NCBI RefSeq assembly: GCF_032098525.1 | Contig: NZ_CP134890.1 | Location: 2,604,001-2,668,000 of the forward strand | Direction: 5' to 3' | DNA: 64,000 bases | From: Flavobacterium sp. PMTSA4 | Lineage (GTDB): Bacteria; Bacteroidota; Bacteroidia; Flavobacteriales; Flavobacteriaceae | Shown: one piece after another, positions 53,607 through 61,503 of the stretch | How the letters are laid out: each line of letters begins with the position of its first letter | How positions within the stretch are numbered: position 1 is the stretch's first letter | Notes under the pieces: model-generated | Seen by the model: the letters and a program-made list of their open reading frames with translations, nothing else | Database searches by the model: none | Told to the model about the DNA's origin: nothing | Made by a program: the position numbers and the translations under genes

Positions 53607-54065
53607 ATGAGCACAAAAATTGTAAATGTTTTAGGTTACGCAAAAGGTAATAATCAGTTTGTTGTCAAAGCACAAAACTTTGATGTTAGAATTAGTAAAA
53701 ATGATCAATTTCCAGAATTGGAAGGTCCAAGTCCAATAGAATATATTTTGGCAGGTTATGCAGGTTGCATAAATGCTGTTGGGAAATTAGTTGCAAAAGA
53801 GCAAGGAATAACTTTAAAATCAATTCAAGTAGAAATTACTGGAACCTTGAGTTTAGATAAATATCAGGGAAAAATAAGCAATGAAAGAGCAGGTTTCAGT
53901 TCTATTGAAGTGATTGTAAAACCTACTGCAGATGCAACATTAGAGGAATTGAAAGAATGGTTGATAGAATTGGAAAAACGTTGTCCAGTACATGATAATT
54001 TAATCAACAAAACACCAGTTCATGTAACTTTATTCAAAGAATTTCAGGCTATTGATGCTGCATAA
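53607..54065 (+). CDS. OsmC/Ohr family protein in the methionine operon
   Basis: Small OsmC-fold protein of 152 residues, starting one base after the metZ stop. OsmC family enzymes reduce organic hydroperoxides through two cysteines. Here Cys is seen in YAGCINAVGK (near residue 55) and in KRCPVHDNL (near 128), the usual two positions. Its place inside a methionine operon suggests a link to sulfur metabolism; some relatives in this context are of unknown role. A terminator follows. Confidence 0.85.
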   Translation: MSTKIVNVLGYAKGNNQFVVKAQNFDVRISKNDQFPELEGPSPIEYILAGYAGCINAVGKLVAKEQGITLKSIQVEITGTLSLDKYQGKISNERAGFSSIEVIVKPTADATLEELKEWLIELEKRCPVHDNLINKTPVHVTLFKEFQAIDAA

Positions 54066-54102
54066 TTTATATAAAACATTGGTTATGTTTTTTGTTTGTT
54101 CG

Positions 54103-54139
54103 AACTGTCTTCAATTGTGAAGTTGAAGGCAGTTTTTTT
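54103..54139 (+). terminator. intrinsic terminator between the OsmC gene and metX
   Basis: AACTGTCTTCAA (54103-54114) pairs with TTGAAGGCAGTT (54123-54134) with one U-G pair, loop of eight, then a T-run to 54139. It sits 29 bases before the metX ATG, so metX and hom depend on read-through or another promoter. Confidence 0.75.
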
Positions 54140-54167
54140 AAAAAAACTTCCAAAAAAAAGATGCAAA

Positions 54168-55166
54168 ATGAAAAAATTAGAAAAAATAGACTTGTATAAT
54201 TTTGAATTAGAAAACGGAAAACAATCTGTTTATATTCCATTGTTTTACCAAGTTTTTGGGCAGCCAATTGGAGATGCGCCAGTAGTTGTTGTAAATCATG
54301 CATTAACAGGAAATTCAAATGTTTCAGGAGAAAATGGTTGGTGGAATGATTTAATTGGTGAAAATAAAACGATTAACACTAATCGATTCACAGTTATTGC
54401 ATTTAACATACCTGGAAATGGTTTTGATGGTATTGATAAAAATTTAATTTCAAATTATCAAGATTTTACAATTAGAGATGTGGCAAACATTTTTTGGGAA
54501 GGTTTATTTTTTTTAAACATAAAAGATGTTTTTAGTTTAATTGGTGGAAGTCTTGGTGGTGCAATTGCATGGGAAATGACTGTTATTCAACCTGAAAAAA
54601 TTCAAAATCTTATACCGATAGCTACAGATTGGAAGGCTACAGATTGGGTTATAGCAAATGTTTTGATTCAAGACCAAATTCTAAATAATTCAAAAAATCC
54701 AATTATGGATGCTCGACTTCATGCCATGCTTTTATATAGAACGCCGCAATCTATTAATCAGCGTTTTTTGAGACAGAAAACAGATAATTTTTCAAAATAT
54801 CAAATAGAAAACTGGCTTCAAAACCATGGAATAAAACTCAAAAATCGATTTCAATTGTCGGCTTATAAATTGATGAATCACTTATTGAAAACTAATGATA
54901 TTACTCGCAATAGAAATAGTTTTTTGGAATTATCTAAAAATATAAAAGCAAATATTCATATCGTTTCTGTCGATTCAGATTATTTTTTTATTGCCGATGA
55001 AAACCGTGAAACTTATTTTCAATTGAAAAATAATAATAATGTTTACTATCATGAAATAAAATCTGTTCATGGACATGATGCTTTTCTGATTGAGTTTGAA
55101 CAATTAGTCGAAATTTTAGAACCTATTTTTTATAAAAAAACAAAACAAATTTATGTCACCACTTAA
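54168..55166 (+). CDS. metX: homoserine O-acetyltransferase (MetX-like alpha/beta hydrolase)
   Basis: Activates homoserine with acetyl-CoA, giving the substrate of MetZ. The 332-residue alpha/beta hydrolase has the oxyanion segment VNHALTGNSNV, the nucleophile elbow GGSLGG (near residue 127), Asp in VDSDYFF (near 268) and His in VHGHDAFL (near 302). It is a little shorter than typical MetX (350-380). Start at 54168 (MKKLEKI) places the start after the terminator; the reading frame is open further upstream through it. It overlaps hom by 14 bases. Confidence 0.88.
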   Translation: MKKLEKIDLYNFELENGKQSVYIPLFYQVFGQPIGDAPVVVVNHALTGNSNVSGENGWWNDLIGENKTINTNRFTVIAFNIPGNGFDGIDKNLISNYQDFTIRDVANIFWEGLFFLNIKDVFSLIGGSLGGAIAWEMTVIQPEKIQNLIPIATDWKATDWVIANVLIQDQILNNSKNPIMDARLHAMLLYRTPQSINQRFLRQKTDNFSKYQIENWLQNHGIKLKNRFQLSAYKLMNHLLKTNDITRNRNSFLELSKNIKANIHIVSVDSDYFFIADENRETYFQLKNNNNVYYHEIKSVHGHDAFLIEFEQLVEILEPIFYKKTKQIYVTT

Positions 55167-56253
55167 AATAAATATAATACTTTTTGGTATTGGAAACGTT
55201 GGTAGCACTTTGATTAATCAAGTTCTTGAGAGTCAAAAATTTTTTCTTGAAAAGAGAAACATAGAACTTAGATTTCCAATAATAACCAATTCAACTTTAG
55301 CTTTTTTTGAAAAAGATGGAATTAAAAATCAATGGGAAGCTAATTTTGTTAACGCTGCCATTCCTTTTAAAATTGAAGATATAATTGAATACATTCAAGA
55401 ACAACAATTAGAAAATTTAATTGCAGTTGATGCGACAGCTAGCAATGATTTTGTTAAAAATTATATTCCTTTAATTCAAAATGGTTTTAACATTGTAGCG
55501 GCTAATAAAAAAGCAAATACTTTGCATTTTGATTTTTACAATGAATTGAGAAGAAATCTCAAAAAGTTTGATAAATCATTTTTGTATGAAACCAATGTTG
55601 GAGCAGGTTTGCCAGTAATTCAAACGATAAATGATTTGCATTTTTCAGGTGAGAAAATAACTAAAATAAGAGGTGTTTTTTCGGGTTCTTTGAGTTATAT
55701 TTTCAATAGATTTTCTAATGAAGATACTTCTTTTTCTAAAATTCTTGATGCTGCCGAAAAAAATGGATTAACAGAACCCGATTCTCGTGAAGATTTAGCT
55801 GGAAAAGATGTTGCTCGAAAACTACTTATTTTAGCTAGAGAAATAGGGAAAGAATTCGAACTTTCTGATGTTAGAGTTTCATCTCTTTTACTGCCTAACT
55901 TGAATGAAACCCATTCAAAAGCAGAGTATTCAGTGAATAAGCAATTATTTGATAAACCGTTTCATATTGCAAAAGTTGCTCAAGAAGAAAACCACGTTTT
56001 AAAATATGTTGGAGATTTTGATGTGAAAAAAAATATTTTGGAAGTCAAATTGGTTTCAATTCCAAAAAGCTCACCAATCGGTCAACTGAAAGGAGCAGAT
56101 AATTTGATAGAAATTTATACTGAATCTTATGGTGAAATTCCCATTGTAATTCAAGGCGCTGGAGCTGGAAGAAAAGTTACAGCACGTGGAGTTTTAACCG
56201 ATGTTTTAAAAATTGCTGAGAAAATAAAAATTCAAGAAGCTGTTTGGGCTTAA
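55153..56253 (+). CDS. hom: homoserine dehydrogenase (monofunctional)
   Basis: Reduces aspartate semialdehyde to homoserine with NAD(P)H; 366 residues. The Rossmann motif is FGIGNVGSTLI, then VAANKKANT near residue 115, ETNVGAGLPVIQTI near 148 and the catalytic GVFSGSLSYIFN with Lys in EDLAGKDVARKLLILA near 220. No aspartokinase domain is fused, unlike ThrA. Its place after metX suggests a copy dedicated to methionine synthesis. It is the last gene of the operon, closed by a terminator. Confidence 0.94.
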   Translation: MSPLKINIILFGIGNVGSTLINQVLESQKFFLEKRNIELRFPIITNSTLAFFEKDGIKNQWEANFVNAAIPFKIEDIIEYIQEQQLENLIAVDATASNDFVKNYIPLIQNGFNIVAANKKANTLHFDFYNELRRNLKKFDKSFLYETNVGAGLPVIQTINDLHFSGEKITKIRGVFSGSLSYIFNRFSNEDTSFSKILDAAEKNGLTEPDSREDLAGKDVARKLLILAREIGKEFELSDVRVSSLLLPNLNETHSKAEYSVNKQLFDKPFHIAKVAQEENHVLKYVGDFDVKKNILEVKLVSIPKSSPIGQLKGADNLIEIYTESYGEIPIVIQGAGAGRKVTARGVLTDVLKIAEKIKIQEAVWA

Positions 56254-56277
56254 AATTTTAACTAACCCTTGACTACG

Positions 56278-56315
56278 AAAACCCTAAGACGAACTATATC
56301 GTTGTAGGGTTTTTA
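56278..56315 (+). terminator. terminator of the metZ-hom operon
   Basis: AAAACCCT (56278-56285) pairs with AGGGTTTT (56306-56313), extended weakly inward, followed by T. It separates the operon from metH. Confidence 0.75.
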
Positions 56316-56328
56316 TTTTCTAAAACTG

Positions 56329-56359
56329 TTGCAAATTAAAATTCTATGCCTTTACTTTG
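56329..56359 (+). promoter_or_regulatory. metH promoter
   Basis: TTG (56329-56331), 21 bases, TACTTTG (56353-56359). The -7 box is one base short of TAnnTTTG. It lies just before the SAM-I aptamer. Confidence 0.45.
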
Positions 56360-56380
56360 CACCGTTCATAAACATAATGA

Positions 56381-56513
56381 TTGTTATCACGAAAGCTGGA
56401 GAGATTAGACTCTATGAAAGCTTAGCAACCCTACACTTGTAGAAGGTGCTACATTCTATTCGCCTTGGCGAAACAGATAACCCGAAGAAATACTTTCCAG
56501 TTTCTGATAACAA
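56381..56513 (+). promoter_or_regulatory. SAM-I (S-box) riboswitch upstream of metH
   Basis: Stem P1 is GTTATC (56383-56388) with GATAAC (56476-56481). Core elements follow the S-box pattern: GAAAGCTGGAGAGATTAG, CTATGAAAGCTTAGCAACC, GGTGCTACATTC and GCGAAACAGATAAC. A second copy, TGATAACAA (56505-56513), is perfectly complementary to TTGTTATCA (56381-56389), so the P1 5' strand has two possible partners. Likely controls both metH genes and metF. Confidence 0.92.
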
Positions 56514-56539
56514 TTAATTTATAAAACGTTATTAGAAAA

Positions 56540-57529
56540 ATGTCAAAAATTCAAGAAGCAATTCAAGAAAGAATACTCGTTCTCGACGGAGCAATGGGAA
56601 CTATGCTGCAACGTAATAATTTCTCAGAAGAGGATTTTAGAGGCGAAAGATTCAAAGATTTTCCACATCCATTAAAAGGAAATAATGATTTGCTTTCCAT
56701 TACACAACCTGAAGCTGTAAAGCAAGTGCATCGCCTGTATTTTCAAGCAGGTGCAGATATTGTTGAAACCAATACTTTTTCAGGAACAACTATAGGTATG
56801 GCCGATTATCATATGGAAGATTTAGTGTATGAACTAAATTTTCAATCAGCAAAAATTGCTCGAGAAGTTGCCGATGAATTTACAGATAGACCACGTTTTG
56901 TGGCTGGTTCCATTGGACCAACAAACAGAACAGCTTCTATGTCGCCAGATGTTAATGATCCTGGATTTCGTGCTGTAACTTTTGATGATTTACGAATTGC
57001 ATACAAACAGCAAATTGAAGCTTTAATTGATGGCGGATGTGATGTTTTATTGGTAGAAACCATTTTCGATACATTAAATGCAAAAGCAGCACTTTTTGCT
57101 ATTGAAGAAGTAAAAGAAGAACGAAATATTGATGTCCCGGTAATGGTTTCAGGAACAATCACGGATGCTTCAGGAAGAACACTTTCTGGACAAACGGTTG
57201 AAGCTTTCTTAATTTCGATTTCACATATTCCGTTGTTGAGTATCGGATTTAATTGTGCTTTAGGTGCCGACCAATTGAAACCGTATTTAAAGCGATTGGC
57301 AATGAATACACAACTCAATATTTCGGTGCATCCAAATGCAGGTTTACCTAATGCTTTTGGTCAGTATGATCAAACTCCTGAAGAAATGCAGGCATTGGTT
57401 AAAGAATACCTTCAAGATAATTTAATAAATATTATTGGCGGTTGTTGTGGAACAACTCCAGAACACATTAAAGAAATTGCTGAAGTTGCAAAAGATTTTA
57501 AACCAAGACAAATTTTAGAAACGATATAA
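56540..57529 (+). CDS. metH: methionine synthase, homocysteine-binding module (split MetH, N part)
   Basis: Homocysteine S-methyltransferase domain of 329 residues as a separate protein. It starts ERILVLDGAMGTMLQRNNFSE and has zinc ligands in GFNCALGA (near residue 235) and IIGGCCGTTPEHI (near 305), both needed to bind homocysteine. In E. coli this is the first module of one 1,227-residue MetH; here the frame ends and the second part starts in a TAATG overlap, so the modules are made as two coupled proteins. This split is known in Bacteroidetes. Confidence 0.95.
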   Translation: MSKIQEAIQERILVLDGAMGTMLQRNNFSEEDFRGERFKDFPHPLKGNNDLLSITQPEAVKQVHRLYFQAGADIVETNTFSGTTIGMADYHMEDLVYELNFQSAKIAREVADEFTDRPRFVAGSIGPTNRTASMSPDVNDPGFRAVTFDDLRIAYKQQIEALIDGGCDVLLVETIFDTLNAKAALFAIEEVKEERNIDVPVMVSGTITDASGRTLSGQTVEAFLISISHIPLLSIGFNCALGADQLKPYLKRLAMNTQLNISVHPNAGLPNAFGQYDQTPEEMQALVKEYLQDNLINIIGGCCGTTPEHIKEIAEVAKDFKPRQILETI

Positions 57530-60189
57530 TGGCGCAAGCAAAATACTTAAAATTATCAGGTCTTGAACCTTTAATAATAACTCCTGAAACCAATTTTGTA
57601 AATGTTGGTGAAAGAACCAATGTAACAGGTTCGCGAAAATTTCTTCGTTTAATCAAAGAAGAAAAATTTGAAGAAGCATTGGATATTGCAAGAAATCAAG
57701 TTGAAGGTGGCGCGCAAATTATTGATGTAAATATGGACGAAGGAATGCTTGATGGAGTAGAAGCAATGACTAAATTCTTAAATCTGATAGCTGCTGAACC
57801 AGATATTGCTCGTGTTCCGGTGATGATTGATAGCTCTAAATGGGAAATTATTGAAGCGGGTTTAAAAGTCATCCAAGGAAAAGGAGTTGTAAATTCTATT
57901 TCTTTAAAAGAAGGAAAAGAAGCTTTCATTCATCATGCAAAATTAATCAAACGCTATGGTGCAGCAGTAATTGTTATGGCTTTTGACGAAAATGGTCAAG
58001 CGGATACTTATGAAAGACGCATCGAAATTTGCAAAAGAAGTTATGATATTTTGGTAAATGAAGTTCATTTTCCAGCCGAAGATATCATTTTTGATCCTAA
58101 TATTTTTCCGGTTGCAACTGGAATGGATGAACATAAATTAAACGCCTTGGATTTTTTCAGAGCAACCAAATGGATTCGAGAAAATTTACCTTATGCACAT
58201 GTTTCTGGTGGTGTGAGCAATGTTTCATTCTCTTTTCGTGGCAACGACAAAGTGCGTGAAGCAATGCATTCTGCATTTTTATATCATGCCATTCAAAATG
58301 GTATGACAATGGGAATTGTAAACCCTGAAATGTTGGAGATTTATGATGAAATTGATAAAAACTTACTCGAACATGTGGAAGATGTTTTGCTAAATAGAAG
58401 AGAAGATGCAACAGAACGATTACTAGATTTAGCAGAAAGTTTTAAAGGTGATTTTAAGTCAAATGAAAAAGCTATTGCGGAATGGAGAAATGAAGATGTA
58501 CAATCTCGTTTAACGCATTCGTTAGTAAAAGGAATTGATGAATTCATCGAAATTGATGTAGAAGAAGCGAGACAACAGGTTGCTCGACCTATAGAAGTTA
58601 TCGAAAATCATCTGATGAATGGAATGAATGTAGTCGGTGATTTGTTTGGTTCAGGAAAAATGTTTTTGCCACAAGTAGTGAAATCGGCTCGTGTGATGAA
58701 AAAAGCAGTAGCATATTTGTTACCATTTATTGAAGCTCAAAAAGACGGAAAATCTTCTTCTGCAGGAAAAGTGTTGATGGCAACCGTAAAAGGTGATGTT
58801 CATGATATTGGTAAAAATATTGTATCAGTGGTATTGGCTTGTAATAACTTTGAAATTATTGATTTAGGAGTTATGGTTCCGCCAGAAAAAATAATTGCTG
58901 CAGCGGTTGAACATAATGTTGATATTATAGGTTTAAGTGGTTTGATTACACCTTCGCTTGATGAAATGGTTTATTTGGCAAAAGAATTAGATAAACTGAA
59001 TATCAAAATCCCAGTAATGATTGGTGGTGCAACAACATCTCGTGCGCATACTGCGGTAAAAATTGCCCCTGAATATGCTGCTTCAGTGGTTCATGTCAAT
59101 GATGCTTCGCGTGCTGTTACCGTTGCGAGTAATTTACTTCAAGTAGAAACAAAAGATAAATATTCGAAGAATATAAGAGAAGAATACGATACGCTAAGAG
59201 AACAATTTTTGAATAGAAGTCGCGAAAAGAATTATTTATCAATTGAAGAAGCTCGTAAAAACAAATTAAAATTGGATTGGGAAAATTATAATCCAGTAAA
59301 GCCAAATTTTATTGGGACAAAAACTATTGATGTTGAACTTTCGGAATTGATTGATTTTATAGATTGGACACCCTTTTTTCAGTCTTGGGAATTACACGGA
59401 AAATATCCTGCTATTCTAACCGATGAAATTGTGGGCGAACAAGCTACTAATCTATTTGCAGATGCGGAAAAATTGTTGAATCAGATAGTTGATGAAAAAT
59501 GGTTCGAAGCAAAAGGGATTCTAGGTATTTTTCCAGCAAATACTGTTAATGATGACGATATAGAACTCATTAATCAGAACTCAAAATTCTTGACTCTTCG
59601 TCAGCAATCACAAAAAACAGTTGGCGCGCCAAATATTGCGTTAGCGGATTTTATTGCTCCCAAAGATTCAGGAATTCAAGATTACATAGGTTGTTTTTGT
59701 GTTTCGACAGGATTTGGAGTTGAGGAAAAGGCAGCTGAATACAGAAAAGAATTGGATGATTATAATTCCATTTTAATTCAAGCACTTGGTGATAGATTAG
59801 CTGAAGCTTTTGCTGAATATTTGCATCTAAAAGTTAGAAAAGAAATTTGGGGTTATGATTCGGATGAAAATCTTTCAAACGAAGAATTAATCAAAGAAAA
59901 TTACAAAGGAATTCGTCCTGCGCCTGGTTATCCTGCATGTCCTGACCATTTGGAGAAACCTACCATTTGGAAATTATTAAATGCGGAAGAAGAAATTGGT
60001 GTAAAACTAACCGAAAGCATGGCCATGTGGCCTGCATCATCCGTTTCGGGATATTATTTTGCTAATCCACAAAGTAAATATTTTGGACTAGGGAAAATAA
60101 AAATGGACCAAGTAGAAGATTACGCTAAAAGAAGAAATATAAGTATAGAAGAAGCTACAAAATGGCTTAACCCAAATATTGCCGACTAA
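57529..60189 (+). CDS. metH: methionine synthase, folate/B12/activation modules (split MetH, C part)
   Basis: Second part of split MetH, 886 residues. The pterin-binding domain (about residues 15-290; NVGERTNVTGSRKF, VNMDEGMLDG) binds methyl-tetrahydrofolate. The cobalamin cap and Rossmann domains follow, with the B12 ligand His in GDVHDIGKNIV near residue 425, GLSGLITPS near 470 and GGATTSRAH near 500. The C-terminal reactivation domain has RPAPGYPACPDHLEK near 807. All modules except homocysteine binding are intact. Overlaps the first part by one base. Confidence 0.96.
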   Translation: MAQAKYLKLSGLEPLIITPETNFVNVGERTNVTGSRKFLRLIKEEKFEEALDIARNQVEGGAQIIDVNMDEGMLDGVEAMTKFLNLIAAEPDIARVPVMIDSSKWEIIEAGLKVIQGKGVVNSISLKEGKEAFIHHAKLIKRYGAAVIVMAFDENGQADTYERRIEICKRSYDILVNEVHFPAEDIIFDPNIFPVATGMDEHKLNALDFFRATKWIRENLPYAHVSGGVSNVSFSFRGNDKVREAMHSAFLYHAIQNGMTMGIVNPEMLEIYDEIDKNLLEHVEDVLLNRREDATERLLDLAESFKGDFKSNEKAIAEWRNEDVQSRLTHSLVKGIDEFIEIDVEEARQQVARPIEVIENHLMNGMNVVGDLFGSGKMFLPQVVKSARVMKKAVAYLLPFIEAQKDGKSSSAGKVLMATVKGDVHDIGKNIVSVVLACNNFEIIDLGVMVPPEKIIAAAVEHNVDIIGLSGLITPSLDEMVYLAKELDKLNIKIPVMIGGATTSRAHTAVKIAPEYAASVVHVNDASRAVTVASNLLQVETKDKYSKNIREEYDTLREQFLNRSREKNYLSIEEARKNKLKLDWENYNPVKPNFIGTKTIDVELSELIDFIDWTPFFQSWELHGKYPAILTDEIVGEQATNLFADAEKLLNQIVDEKWFEAKGILGIFPANTVNDDDIELINQNSKFLTLRQQSQKTVGAPNIALADFIAPKDSGIQDYIGCFCVSTGFGVEEKAAEYRKELDDYNSILIQALGDRLAEAFAEYLHLKVRKEIWGYDSDENLSNEELIKENYKGIRPAPGYPACPDHLEKPTIWKLLNAEEEIGVKLTESMAMWPASSVSGYYFANPQSKYFGLGKIKMDQVEDYAKRRNISIEEATKWLNPNIAD

Positions 60190-60190
60190 T

Positions 60191-61147
60191 ATGAAAGTAA
60201 CTCAACACATAGAAAATGCTAACGGAAAACCATTGTTTTCCTTTGAAATATTGCCGCCGTTAAAAGGACAAAACATTCAATCTATTTTTGATGGTATTGA
60301 TCCGTTGATGGAGTTTAAGCCGCCATTTATTGATGTAACTTATCATCGAGAAGAATATGAATTTAAAGAATTGCCAAACGGTTTGTTGCAAAAAAAGATT
60401 GTAAAAAAACGTCCGGGAACGGTTGGTATTTGTGCTGGAATTCAAAACAAATATGATGTAGATGCTATTCCGCATATTTTGTGTGGTGGTTTTACTAAAG
60501 AAGACACTGAGAATTTATTAATTGATTTGGATTTTCTTGGAATTGATAATGTTGTTGCGCTTAGAGGAGATGCATTGAAAAATGAAACGTATTTTAAACC
60601 CGAAAAAGAAGGAAACGAATTTGCATCCGATTTGGTGTTGCAAATTTCTAATTTGAATAAAGGAATTTATTTGGATGAAGATTTAAAAAACTCGGCGGAA
60701 ACTAATTTTTGTATTGGAATTGCTGGTTATCCTGAAAAACATATGGAAGCTCCGAGCATGGATAGCGACATTCATTTTTTGAAACAAAAGATAAAAAATG
60801 GTGCCGATTATATTATTACTCAAATGTTTTTTGACAATAAAAAATTCTTTGATTTTGTAGATAAATGTAGAAAATCGGGGATTACTATTCCTATTATTCC
60901 GGGATTGAAACCTATTGCAACTAAGAAACAATTGAATTTGATTCCGCATCGGTTTAAGGTTGATTTGCCAGATGATTTGATTATGGCAGTGGTGAAAGCA
61001 AAAGATAATGATGCGGTGAAACAAATTGGGATTGAATGGTGTATTGAACAAAGCAAAGAGTTGATAGAAGCTGGAATTCCGTGTTTGCATTATTACTCGA
61101 TGGGTAAAGCGGACAATATTAAAGCAATTGCTAAGGAAATCTTTTAG
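60191..61147 (+). CDS. metF: methylenetetrahydrofolate reductase
   Basis: FAD enzyme of 318 residues that makes methyl-tetrahydrofolate for MetH. Family segments: SFEILPP at the N terminus, DVTYHREEY, NVVALRGD near residue 120, the GYPEKHMEAPS stretch near 180 and GADYIITQMFFD near 205. Start at 60191 gives MKVTQHIENANGK, one base after the metH stop; an earlier in-frame ATG lies inside metH. Placed in the SAM-I unit with metH. Repeat array C begins 11 bases after its stop. Confidence 0.96.
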   Translation: MKVTQHIENANGKPLFSFEILPPLKGQNIQSIFDGIDPLMEFKPPFIDVTYHREEYEFKELPNGLLQKKIVKKRPGTVGICAGIQNKYDVDAIPHILCGGFTKEDTENLLIDLDFLGIDNVVALRGDALKNETYFKPEKEGNEFASDLVLQISNLNKGIYLDEDLKNSAETNFCIGIAGYPEKHMEAPSMDSDIHFLKQKIKNGADYIITQMFFDNKKFFDFVDKCRKSGITIPIIPGLKPIATKKQLNLIPHRFKVDLPDDLIMAVVKAKDNDAVKQIGIEWCIEQSKELIEAGIPCLHYYSMGKADNIKAIAKEIF

Positions 61148-61157
61148 TAGTTAGATT

Positions 61158-61367
61158 GCGAGACTGTATAGATTGAACAGGTTTTGATGTATATGCTTTG
61201 CGTTACGATGTTGTTGTTTTAGGATACTTTATAGATGCTTTGAGTTACTTTATAGATTGTTTTGGAGACGATGTAGATACTTTGAGTGACGATATAGATG
61301 GATTGAGAGACGATGTAGATGGATTGTGATACTCTGTAAATATTCTGTGATACTTTATTTTTTTGAA
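61158..61367 (+). repeat. degenerate 21-bp tandem array C, 10 units
   Basis: Ten consecutive 21-base units in exact phase (starts 61158, 61179, 61200 and every 21 bases to 61347). The best-kept block is GACGATGTAGATGGATTGAG or variants such as TACTTTATAGAT. In the plus frame beginning one base into each unit, heptads read x-x-D-V/I-D-x-L, with Val or Ile at position 4 in all ten, but with stops in units 1, 9 and 10. Confidence 0.85.
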
Positions 61368-61383
61368 CAAGGCGTTTACTAAT

Positions 61384-61435
61384 TAGCCCTGATGGAAGCA
61401 AGCTACCGTGTAGCGCGGACAGCAGGAAAAGGGAT
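61384..61435 (+). ncRNA. structured element resembling the Flavo-1 motif
   Basis: TAGCCCTGATGGAAGC, a hairpin GCTAC-CGT-GTAGC (61402-61414), then GGACAGCAGGAAAAGGG. CCTG (61388-61391) can pair with CAGG (61423-61426) as an outer stem. From memory this CCTGAtgGAAGC / GGACAGCAGG pattern recurs between genes in Flavobacterium and resembles the Flavo-1 RNA motif, whose function is unknown. The family name needs a covariance-model check. Confidence 0.5.
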
Positions 61436-61455
61436 TATTATATTGCCCAAGCGGA

Positions 61456-61484
61456 TTGCTCCTTAAAATATTCTGTTATATTTG
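61456..61484 (+). promoter_or_regulatory. promoter of the PagL-like gene
   Basis: TTG (61456-61458), 18 bases, TATATTTG (61477-61484), exact matches to both boxes. Predicted leader is about 12-15 bases long. Confidence 0.6.
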
Positions 61485-61503
61485 CGATGCTTAAATTTTT
61501 GGG

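Larger units (their letters stand above)
61148..61503. other. intergenic region with array C, Flavo-1-like element and promoter
   Basis: This 356-base gap holds a ten-unit 21-bp repeat array (61158-61367), a small structured element (61384-61435) and a good promoter (61456-61484) for the next gene. No intrinsic terminator for metF is visible. Confidence 0.8.

Noticed and set aside
54085..54120. Short frame before metX with two Cys codons, ending in the terminator loop, as a third leader peptide
   Set aside because: Only eleven codons, one Met (the start), and no segment complementary to the hairpin in a suitable place was found; likely chance.
56842..57318. 158-codon antisense frame in the first metH gene
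   Set aside because: Shadow of a strongly conserved coding sequence; no own family motif.
60683..61090. 135-codon antisense frame in metF
   Set aside because: Shadow of metF, with low-complexity His/Asn/Phe-rich composition typical of reverse reading.
61219..61401. Minus-strand frame of 60 codons across array C
   Set aside because: It reads the repeat in antisense to metF, runs into the structured element and has no support as a gene.
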